A stretch of 64,000 nt of DNA from Ricinus communis (lineage: Eukaryota; Streptophyta; Magnoliopsida; Malpighiales; Euphorbiaceae), in the NCBI RefSeq assembly GCF_019578655.1, contig NC_063264.1, positions 17,472,429-17,536,428 on the forward strand, in the 5' to 3' direction. A program made the translations under genes and the position numbers. Shown in pieces: positions 50,427 through 61,000 of the stretch. The notes under the pieces were generated by a model. That model was not told where the DNA came from, ran no database searches, and saw nothing but the letters and a program-made list of their open reading frames with translations. Numbering within the stretch: position 1 is the stretch's first letter; every line of letters begins with the position of its first letter.

Positions 50427-50434
50427 TATAAATA
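50427..50434 (+). promoter_or_regulatory. TATA box of the glycine-rich protein gene
   Basis: TATAAATA, preceded by CTCAC and followed by CATCTCCAAC, 60 bp upstream of the start codon. This would put the transcription start near 50455-50465 and give a 5' leader of about 30-40 nt, normal for a compact plant gene. Confidence 0.8.
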
Positions 50435-50493
50435 CATCTCCAACTCTACACTTGCTATATCGCAGAGGTAAGAATTAAAAGCATTTCAAGAAA

Positions 50494-51270
50494 ATGGAAA
50501 ATTTAAAATGTTTCTTGGTGTGTTTCTTGATCTTGACATGCTCAAGCTTCACTTTCGCTCATAGGGTCCTTACGGGTACTACAACTGATGATCATCCTGA
50601 GAATCAAGTTAGCACAGAGTGGAACAGAGATACTGAACAAGGTGCAGGTGGGGGCGGTGGAGGACGTGGTATTGGTATTGGAATAGGAACTGGTAGTGGA
50701 TCTGGAGGAGGAAAAGGCTTTGGGTATGGAAGTGGTTCAGGAGGAGGGAAAGGTGTTGGCATTGGCATTGGCACTGGAGGAGGTTCAGGTGGAGGTGCAG
50801 GAAAAGGTGTTGGTATTGGCATTGGCACTGGAGGAGGTTCAGGAGGAGGTTCAGGTGGAGGTGCAGGTGGAGGTCAATATGGTGTGATCCCAGGCTTTGG
50901 ATTTATGCCAGTGCCAATGCCTATTGGCAGTGGTAATTTTGGTGGTGGAGGGGGTGGCTTTGGTGGAGGCGGTGCTCAACCAGTACCTATAATAACCATT
51001 CCAATAGGTGGAGGCAGCAGCGGAGGAGGAGGAGGAGGAGGCTATGGTGGAGGTGGTGGTGGAGGCTATGGTGGAGGTGGTGGTGGTGGTGGTGGTCAAA
51101 TTGGTTATATCCCAATTATACCTCCATCTAATATCGGCGGCGGCGGCGGAGGCGGAGGCGGTGGTGGCGGTGGATCTGTTGGATACACAGGCTATTTTTG
51201 TCCTCCTCCGTGTCTCACTTATGCAGCAGCTGCTGCTAAGAACACAAATGGTCATGAAAACAATCACTAG
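50494..51270 (+). CDS. Secreted glycine-rich protein (cell-wall type)
   Basis: Single-exon frame of 258 residues. The N terminus MENLKCFLVCFLILTCSSFT with FAH is a typical secretory signal peptide, cleaved around residues 22-23. A short polar stretch follows, then a long low-complexity region: GxG repeats such as GIGIGIGTGSGSGGGKG, a middle section PGFGFMPVPMPIG, and GGGGGYGGGG blocks interrupted by PVPIITIPIG and IGYIPIIPP. The C terminus has FCPPPCLTYAAAAAKN and an Asn/His-rich end. The pattern fits plant glycine-rich structural wall proteins, probably of the class with a signal peptide and no RNA-binding domain. A TATA box lies 60 bp upstream and the A of the ATG is preceded by AAGAAA. Tandem GGTGGAGG/GGAGGAGG DNA repeats suggest length variation among alleles. 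The opposite-strand frames here are shadows of the repeat. Confidence 0.88.
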   Translation: MENLKCFLVCFLILTCSSFTFAHRVLTGTTTDDHPENQVSTEWNRDTEQGAGGGGGGRGIGIGIGTGSGSGGGKGFGYGSGSGGGKGVGIGIGTGGGSGGGAGKGVGIGIGTGGGSGGGSGGGAGGGQYGVIPGFGFMPVPMPIGSGNFGGGGGGFGGGGAQPVPIITIPIGGGSSGGGGGGGYGGGGGGGYGGGGGGGGGQIGYIPIIPPSNIGGGGGGGGGGGGGSVGYTGYFCPPPCLTYAAAAAKNTNGHENNH

Positions 51271-52090
51271 AAGATGATGACAGAGCTATAAGAGCTTAAT
51301 GCAAAATGTAATTGAGCACTAAAATAGTTGTACTTAAGCTTCAGAAGAAGTTCAATAATAAGCTCAGTTTATTTCAAATAATCCTGAAGACTAATATAGC
51401 TTTAACATTATATTTCTCTCAACTTTTATCAAAACAAAAGATGTTGCAGTGAACAGTCCAGGAAAACTATATATACACTAAAAGAAAATAGAAAAATACA
51501 TACAGAAAACTAAAACTGTTGCTTACACCCTTACAGATTGTAACAACTTCTGATTGTTTGAAGTATGACTTCCTGGGGTTATCAACGTTACATATTCTTT
51601 TCTCTTGTTCTGATTCGGCTGCATGGCCGAGTTACTCAGTATCAGTAACAACATGAAAATATGAAAATACCGACTGCAAAAAAAGTTCCATAAAATTCTA
51701 TTCTTCTTTTTTTATCAATTTGTGTCATTTCACTCATAGTAGCAAGCTGGTGCTTTCCTGAAGCAAATATGCAGGTAAGGATGTACGAATTTGTGTAATT
51801 TCTATACCTGTGAGTTACATTATGATATAGCAAATATTCTTTGGCAATCAGAGCCATATACTAATTTCCTAGTTGTATATTTGATGCTACAACTTAAGTA
51901 CTATGAACCTTGATTCTCTACATGGATCTGCAGAAAGAATGAGGGAAGGCCAGGAACTTTGCAAGAAAACTGAGCAAGCTAATACTAGCACTTTCTGTTC
52001 TTTTCCCTCGCGCTTTTCACTAAGATCCCTATGAAGTTAAAATCCATCAACTGAACTCTTTCACAAGCGCAGTCATCTTTTAAAGCTGGT
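51271..52090. other. Convergent intergenic DNA between the glycine-rich gene and MLO
   Basis: 3' flanks of two convergent genes. No frame of interest: the short one at 51642-51857 (minus) has no recognised motif. Probable 3' UTR of the glycine-rich gene to about 51350, and of the MLO gene leftward from 52090. Confidence 0.55.
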
Positions 52091-55000
52091 TCAATCTCTT
52101 CTGGCTGGCAAAGAAGAAGATCTAGGAATAATTTCCGTCAAATAGTTTGGTGTCTTTTGTAAGGAAATAGATGCCGACGGTCGAAGGAGGGGAGTGCCAA
52201 CCCTACTTGAAGTTTCATTTGGGAACGGAGGCGTGCTATTTGAAGGAGTAGAAGCTGGCTGTAACTCTATTTCATTGTGCGCACCAGTGGCAGTCTCAGA
52301 AATATCAATATACTGGGTATCATCTTCCTCGAGCGATAATACTGTACTTGTATCTGTATGTATGGTAGAATCATCTGTGAACATTCCATGCCTTCTCTTC
52401 CTTCTAGCTGCCTTCCCCCATCCATGTATTGTCTCCCTTATCCTTTGAGGGATAAGTGCTGCCTTATAGTTTGTTCCCATCTGGTACAAAGAAAAAAGAA
52501 CAAGAGGAAAGAACACATGATTATAGTAACAGTTGGAAAATAAAATTAGAAAAACAGGGCAAAAACAGCTACTCATGGTTTAAGCAATAGATCAGATAAT
52601 GCTACAGACTTCACCATGAAAACTGTTCAAGCTATGGTCAGTCTTATGGCCATTTGATCAGAAATGGAGATCAGTCCCCATAAACATCAGACAATTATAG
52701 TGAAATTCATCAACCTATCTCAAAAAATGGGAGCAGCTTTGTGACTTCTCATATTTAATCTGTTGGAAACAATATTCAAATCCCACAAATTATGGAATAA
52801 TCAAATAGGAAGTAGAATCATTGTATATTCCTGCCTGTTTTAGTTGCTGGCTAATTTAGGGGATTTAGTTTCTAAGAATAGCAGATATTGTAAATAAATT
52901 AGGTATATTCCTTTTTCTTATATATAGACCATGTAATTTCAGCAGAAACTTATAAAAAATACAGTCTTTTCTTCCTGTTGTGTGTTTTGTTCATGGTATC
53001 AGAGCCGGGTCTTTCACCGACATAAAATTTTATCAGCAATCAGAGCTGACTAATGGCGAGCTTGCCAAAAGATTCGTCTACAGCGGAATCCTCTGAGGTT
53101 TAGACTGTTTCAAATCCTCAATTATCTCTTACCCATCCCCACTCTGATAATCATTCAATCCAAATTATAACACATAGGTTGAATGGAAATAACTTTCGAG
53201 AATGGTACCAACCTATTTTATTGATAATCAAGGGCAGAGGAAAGATGGGTTACTTGACAGGAGCAAAGGCAATGCCTGAAGCAAACTCAGCAGCATATAG
53301 CACTTGGGAGGCAGAGAATTCTATTGTAACGCGGCTTATAAATTTAATGGAGCCCAATATTGGACGATTATACCTTTTTTACCAAACAACAAACGAAATT
53401 TGGGAGGCTGTTAAAGAAATGTAATCTGACCTTGACAACATTTCACACAGTTTTGAGGTCCGTTCTGCGACTTGAAAAAGGTACCAAATCTATCACAGAA
53501 TATCTTAACACCCTCTTAAAGTTATGAAAAGAGATAGATTTATTTTATGATATTAAGTGGACATGCTCAAATGATGCAATTCTGTATAATAAAATGTTGG
53601 AGAAAGATCGAATTTTTGATTTTTTTACAGGGTTTAAACAAAGACCTTGATGAAGTTCGTGGGCATATCATTGGCACAAAACCCCTCCCTACGCTGAAAG
53701 AAGTATTTGCTGAAGTAAGGCGTGAGGAAAGTAGAAAAAGGGTGATGTCTTCAGCCTCTCAGAATACAATTACAGAGGTTATATCCCAAGGATCAGCTCT
53801 TGTATCAAATCGTAGCGGAAAGAATAATCCAAAAGCACATAATGGTAAGGATAAGGAGCTGTGGTGTGAGCACTGCAATAAACCTTATCACACAAAGGAT
53901 ACATTTTGGCAAATCCATGGTAAGCCAGCAGATTGGAAGCCACGAAGTCAAAGAAGAACCAACAAGGCTGCATACATGACAGAGCAACAACCATTTACAA
54001 CTGAACAAATGGAAGTGCTTCGGAGATTACTGGATTCTCCAAGAGCTATTAAAGGGTCTGAGCTTGCATCATCAAATCTTGCTGCCCTTTCAACCCAACG
54101 AGGTAAATCAACTTCCATCTTCCCTTTGCTCTCTTATTAAGGTTCACATGACAAGTGGATTGTAGATTCCGGTGCATCCGATCATATGACAAGTTCCACA
54201 AAAAGGTTTATGAATTATAAACCTTGTAAGAAGAGTATTGGGATCATGGTGGTAGATGGGTCAATTTGCAAGGCTGCTGGACATGGAGATATGAAATCTT
54301 CTAGTTTAAAGTTGAATTCAGTACTTTATGTTCCAAATTTAAAGTGCAATTTACTATTTGTGAGTAAGATAACCAATGATCTTAATTGCTCCGTAACCTT
54401 TTTTCCTTCTTGCTGTAAAATTCAGGATTTGGCTTCGGGGAGGACGATTGGCAATGCGGAGGAGAAAAATGGTCTTTACTACCCATCTGACACTGACTTT
54501 CCTTTGAAATCTAAGTCACCTACTGCTCTCTCCATCTTTTCTTATTCAAATGTTCATCTTTGGCACAATCGATTAGGCCATCCAAGCTTTTACTATTGAA
54601 AATATTTGCGTGCTGAATTTTTTATAAATGAAGATCCTTCTTTGTTTCATTATGATTATTGTGTTTTGGCAAAGCAATCTCGAGTACAATATCGTCCTCA
54701 ACCTTATAAACCATCAAAACCATTTCATCTTATTCATAGTGATGTGTGGGGTCCTTCTAAGGTACCAAACCTAACTAGGGGCGTTGGTTTATTATGTTTA
54801 TAAATGATCATACTCGAGTTTGTTGGGTTTATTTAATGAGAGAAAAGTCTGGAGTGAGTACTATTTTTAAGCAATTTCATAAATCTATCACGAATATTTT
54901 TCAATCCTCTATTCATATTCTTCGTACAGACAATGGTAGGGAATATTTTCCTAAAGAATTAAACCAATATCTTGTAGAGCATAGTATACTCCATCAAAGC

Positions 55001-58000
55001 TCATGAACCTCCACACCCCAACAAAATGGGGTTGCAGAACGAAAAAACCGTCACCTACTTGAGATGGCAAGATCCATCATGTTTGCTAGTCATGTACGAC
55101 ATTCCTTTTGGGGTGACGCCATCTTACTTCAACTTATCTCATTAATCACCTTCCAACAAAAGTTCTGCAATACCGAACTCCTCTTAATGAGCTATTGTCT
55201 ATCTTTCCCTCCTCTCGTATTCACAACTCTCTTCCACTTCGTGTTTTTAGGTGTGTCAGTTTTGTTCACAATGTCCAACCTAACAAGAGTAAACTTGACC
55301 CCTAAGGCTCTTAAGTGTGTCTTTGTTGGTTATTCACCAACACAAAAAGGTTACAAATGCGATCACCCTCCTTCAAAACGGTTCTTTGTTTCATGTGATG
55401 TCTCATTTGTTGAAAAATCAAGCCTTCTATTCCCAAGTTTCTCTCCAGGGGGAGAATAATAGTAATCAGGGAGACAAACATTGAGATTCCATTGTATCAT
55501 TACCTATACCTGATTCATATAGACATGAACCTACCACTACTCAAGCCTTCGGTCAAGGGGAAGAGTGTAAGACATCAAACCCAAAACTAATCTTGGTTTA
55601 CTCTAGGAGACCAAAGGCTCCAATGCAACACCAAGAATCTGAACCGTTGTCAAATCCTAATGTTACAAACTCACAAGAACAGGAAGAGGTTTGTTCAGAG
55701 GACAATGGCGAAGTTAATGACTTAGATCTTCCAATTGCAGTAAGAAAAGGGGTAAGAACTTGTACTAAACATCCAATTTCAAACCACCTCACATATTCCA
55801 AGTTGTCAAATAATTTCAGGCCATTCATTGCTGAAGTTGACAAAATTCAAATGCCAAGAGATATTCATGAAGCTCTTCAAGATCCAAAATGGAAGGAGGC
55901 TGTGTTAGAAGAAATGAAGGCGCTTAATGATAATGAGACTTGGGAGTTGGTAGAGCTACCCATAGGAAAGAAGGTAGTTGGCAGCAAATGGGTATTCACA
56001 GTCAAGTATAGACTAGATGGCACGATTGATCGGTACAAAGCAAGATTAGTGGCGTAAGGTTTCACTCAGACATACGGAATTGATTATGACGAGACATTTG
56101 CTCCAGTTGCAAAATTAAATTCTATAAGACTTCTATTGTCTATTGCTGCAAATTTAGATTGGGGACTACACCAACTAGACATTAAGAATGCATTCTTGAA
56201 TGGCACTTTAGAGGAAGAGGCATATATGAGGACTCCACCAGGGTTTGAGACTCAAGGAGGATCGGCTAAGGTATGTAAATTGAAAAAATCCCTCAATGGC
56301 TTAAAACAATCTCCAAGGGCATTTACTAGGTTCAGTACGGTGATAAAACAGTTAGGCTACAAGCAAGGACAAGCTGATCACACTCTATTTGTAAAAAGAG
56401 GAGAGTTTGGGAAACAAGTAATTCTAATTGTTTATGTGGACGATATAGTTGTTACAGGGGATGATGAATTTGAAATTGAGAATCTCAAAAAGAAACTCCA
56501 GGCTGAATTCAAAGTAAAAGACTTGGGAGGCCTCAAATACGTCTTAGGAATGGAAATTGCAAGAAGTAAAAAGGGAATCTTTATTTCACAAAGGAAGTAC
56601 ACTTTGGATTTGCTTAAAGAAACTGGTAAGCTTGGTGTAGACTAGCTAGAACACCCTTAGAACACAATTGGAAGCAAAAAATTTCAAAGGAAGATCCACC
56701 AGTGAATAGGGATAGCTACCAGCATTTAGTAGGCAAACTCATCTATTTGTCTCTTACAAGGCCGGACATTGCCTTTAGTGTGAGCGTTGTTAGTCAATTC
56801 ATGCATGCTCCCACAAAGAGACACCTGGATACTGTAAATCAGATCTTGAGATATCTCAAGGGAAGTCCTTGTAAAGGTTACTATTCAAGAAAACTGAGAA
56901 AAGGGATGTAACTGGATACTTAGACGCAGATTAGGCTAGAGTTGTTGAAGATAGCAAGTCCACAACTGGATATTGTATGAAGATATGGGAAAATTTGGTT
57001 ACTTGGAGAAGTAAAAAACAATCTGTAGTAGCCCGCAGCACTGCGGAGGCTGAATATAGAGCCATAGTACAAGGAACATGTGAGCTTATTTGAATTCAAA
57101 GGTTGATGATTGATTTGAATATGCCTTTGACTTACACCATGAAGTTGTTTAGTGACAGTAAATCAGCAATAAGTGTGGTTCATAACCCAATTCAACATGA
57201 CAGAATGAAGCATGTGAGAATTTATAGGAATTTTATTAAGTTTGAAATAGAAAGCGGGACTATTGCTTTATCCTATATTCCTACCAAGTCTCAATAAGCA
57301 GATGTTTTTACAAAGGCCTTATCTAAACCAGAATTTGATTTGTGTATTAGCAAGCTGGGAATGATAGATATCTATTCACCAGCTTAAGGGGGAGTGTTGG
57401 AAACAATATTTAAATCCCAAAAATTATGGAATAATCAAATAGGAAGTAGAATCATTGTATATTCTTGCTTGTTTTAGTTGCTGCCTAATTTAGGGGATTT
57501 AGTTTCTAAGAATAGCAGATATTGTAAATAAATTAGGTGTATTCCTTTTTCTTATATATAGACCATGTAATTTCAGCAGAAACATATGAAAAATACAGTT
57601 TTTTCTTCCTGTTGTGTGTTTTGTTCATAATCATTTAAAGTTCGCATGATCCTTGTTCAGAAATAGGTCAGAGCGCTCAACTTTAAAATTCAATAACACC
57701 ATCAGAGAGTTGGCACAACTTCAAAGGCTAGGTGTTTTTAACTCTTCACAGTGGATAAGAAATATTAGCCATCATAATTTATCAACTTCGAAAATTTTTA
57801 ACCTTCCAACACCTGTATAAATTTGTTCATTAATCACATATGCTTATATCCGTCAGTTTTTTATCATGCAATACTTTGGGGACTGAAAGGCATGAGTGTG
57901 CATCCACCAATCAATATGGCATACAAACGCATCTACATCCATATCCAAACACAAGTTTCTCTAACAAATTCAGTATGGTTAATATATGTGTTCCAAGAAT

Positions 58001-61000
58001 TCTTTTTATGGTTTCCTTTTCCTTTTTGTATCTAGTGGCTAGGATCACATTGTGCTTAGTTGCATAGCTAAAATCTCTTCTCAGCCCCTGAGTGGGTTCA
58101 AAACCCAAGAGTTGAGGAACACACATGTAGGTCTATGCCACAGGCCATAAGACTATCCACAAACTTTGTAGTTGCCACAACTACAAGGTGTGATAGCTTG
58201 TGGGAAGTCCCAAAGGACGCAAATTGTCCACAGCAATATCCTCCTTATAAATTGTCAATGGCATTTAATAAGATATATATTATTAGTTTATGAACTTGAA
58301 CCTGAGTAACCAATGCATAAAGGGGCAAGGTGCTGTAGCTGCAGAGGAATTGTCCAGCAAATCTACAAGAGAAGAAAATAATGTATCATATTCATAGCTG
58401 CTGATAACTATACAGAAAAAGAATGCTGAAAGAAATGCATACCCCAATATAAGTCGAATATATACCAGCAAATGGTTCCGGATAAAGCAGGAGTTGTATC
58501 CAAACTGCCACTGTTACAGACAAAAAACAGAAAACTAGTGAAACAGAATCTAGTATCCTGCAAGTGTAGGAAAAAATTATCTTACTTTTCCTTTTAGGTT
58601 TCCCATGGTATTTTTTGATTCCATGAAATTTAAGAAATTGGTTTTGAAGTAAATTTGAGCTTGGTAAAATTGATTTAAACAGTCATTTTCAACAGTCAAT
58701 TGAACATCAATCCAGTCATGGAAGAGGAGGTACCCAGAACCAAAAGAAAGAAGCCAACTCAAATGAATTCTGCAATGAAAATCACAAAAAAGGAGAAACA
58801 TTAATGTCAGTTCTACTAAACACTGATCTTTTCATGGTATAGAAAAAGCCATTAAGGAAAACAAAAAGCAATGTCTTATGGCACTTTTAGACCCATCACT
58901 ATGAGCTCCACTAACCTGGAACAGAATAAAATGGATCAAGGACAACAGCAGTTCTGGCTTCTTGAACCAGAAAAGGTCATCTCGAGGCTTCAGCTTTGTT
59001 CCTGAAAAGTATCCATTTATGCTAGCATTTTCCAATGCTAAGGTTGCAATAACATGCTGTAGTTTTGCACCCACCAAAAGGACAAGCTGCCAATGAACCA
59101 AAATATTAGAATAATTGCAATACAAATGAAATGACAAAGGACATCTCAAAACCTTAATAAATTTAAAAGTCTCTTGGTAAATGTCCACTCTCTCTCTAAA
59201 CCCATATGTTTTTCTGTAAATATCTATTTGTCAATGCATACTAGTGCTACTAACTAAAAATATCCTTTTCAAGCATAAGAGTGACTGGTTAAGCTGAAAT
59301 TGAAAACGATAAATACTTACAGTAATAGGAATGACGGCTATCCAGAAATAGAGATTAGACCCTGTTGTAACAAACAAAAAACAAAGAACCACCAAGTACA
59401 ATGAGTTTGAAACTCAGAATATATCAATTAAACAGAAGTCAGGAAAGAAGATTAGCTTAGACCTGAAAATCTAATTGGTATCCATTATTAGAGAAAAATT
59501 GGCATCACGATATTAGACAGTGACTTGAGAAGAAAAACCATAAAGATGAAAAGGCAGAAGCAATTTCAACAAAGCACAGTTGCAAATTTTTCCCTAACAT
59601 TAACCCAAGCAAGCACATATTCATTTTGCTGTCATACCTTTTATATTAAACAGCATGAAAGCGACAACAAATCCCCACAATGGACCACTGCAAGACAAGG
59701 AATAAACAGAGATTTGAGCTGGTTTATTCTCTAAAGAACTCAATCATGTAAAACCAACCATCAAAAAGTAAATTTTTTGGACTTCCAAAAAGTTTGCATT
59801 AAATCCAATACAATAAATAAATGCCCAAGCACACTGCTTTTACCTCACACCAACTATCCTCTGGAATTCTTCTTCCATAGATCGAATCATGTAACTGTGA
59901 AAATCATATTTCGATGAGAGATTGTGATTCTGCCATAAATATAAGAATAAAAGGACTAATTGTTAGTAAACACCAGTAAGGCTAGTACTACCTAGCATAT
60001 CAACACAGATTCAAAGAGGAAGAATCTCCATACAAAGGGACTTGTCATAGTTCCTGAGATGGAATGCTTTAACTTGACATCTTATTTACTTATATCAATA
60101 GTATCATGCAGCATGTACAAGTAAATCTTATGGGTCCTTTATCCTGTCAATATGTACTCTAGAGGTCCTTATTGGCTTCTCTTCTGAGAGTAGCCCCTGC
60201 CTCTTGTTCCTCTTTTTTCGACCTCTATTTGTGTGGGAGTAAGAAACAGACAACTTTATCTTTGCTTAAATTGATATTCATAAACCCAACCTTGCATTTT
60301 TCTAGAGAGAATTGAACCTAGCTCTTTTTAAGTGGATGAAAGCATTCACTTCAAAACCAAAACTTGATTAACAAGTCACTCATTTTACAAAATATTCAAA
60401 CAGGAAAATCAAGTACGAATGTAATTCATTTTTGCTGCTTAACCAATTTCTTTAATATGTTCTGCACAAATCTATATTTTTGTGTAGTGGTGTCTGTGGA
60501 AAACTGACTAAGATAGCAGCAAAACCATTCATATCTACACATAAATAAGATAGACTAAACAGGTAAATAAAGACAAGTTAAAAAGAATACACTTTCAAGA
60601 ATCATGCTCATATATACATACCAAAGAAACAGAACATTTTTTTTTTAACTTTGGTTTCTGATAGATGGGAATGCAGCATACCGTGATGAAGCCCTTGCGG
60701 AGGGTAAGATAGTCCGGGCGAACTACTGAACGCCCAAACTGCCGGAAGAAACAAGTCTGCAAGGTGATAAAAACCAAAACTTCAACAGATTATCATTCAG
60801 ACCAATATAAACAGATACACACACTGCAAACAATAGAATCAAATTGACAAAATAATAAAAATAGAAAGAGAGAAACCAATAAGGGTGATTGAGCAAGTGT
60901 GCAACATAAACACAATTGGAAAAGAAGGGAAGGGGAGAGGGTGGAAGAAAAGCTAATAGAATACAATCTTCTCTGTCACTTGCTTAACACCTAAAATAAA

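Larger units (their letters stand above)
52761..57627 (+). mobile_element. Ty1/copia LTR retrotransposon in the last MLO intron
   Basis: A 4867-bp element with two 233-bp LTRs, a tRNA-iMet-type primer-binding site, a polypurine tract and a perfect 5-bp target-site duplication TAATC (52756-52760 and 57628-57632). The internal order is that of copia: gag with a zinc-knuckle remnant (CEHC..H, about 53866-53900; the last Cys is lost), protease (VDSGASDH, near 54160), integrase (WHNRLGHPS near 54560; HSDVWGPS near 54740; DNGREYF near 54930), reverse transcriptase (55870-56640, with YVDD near 56437) and RNase H ([14 protein letters not shown] near 56960-57060). Stop codons and frameshifts interrupt all regions (for example TAG soon after the gag start, TAA after ARLVA, TAG in the RNase H start), so it is not autonomous. 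It lies antisense to the host gene. Nine differences between LTRs (about 4 percent) indicate an insertion of modest age. Confidence 0.97.

Noticed and set aside
50604..51267. Opposite-strand and off-frame translations of the glycine-rich gene (Pro-rich, Thr-rich and Val/Glu-rich)
   Set aside because: They are shadows of the GGT/GGA repeats; only the plus-strand frame has a signal peptide, a TATA box and a sensible C terminus.
58080..58140. GGGTTCAAAACCC, a B-box-like sequence in an MLO intron
   Set aside because: No A box at the right distance, no A tail and no target-site duplication found; not enough for a tRNA or SINE call.
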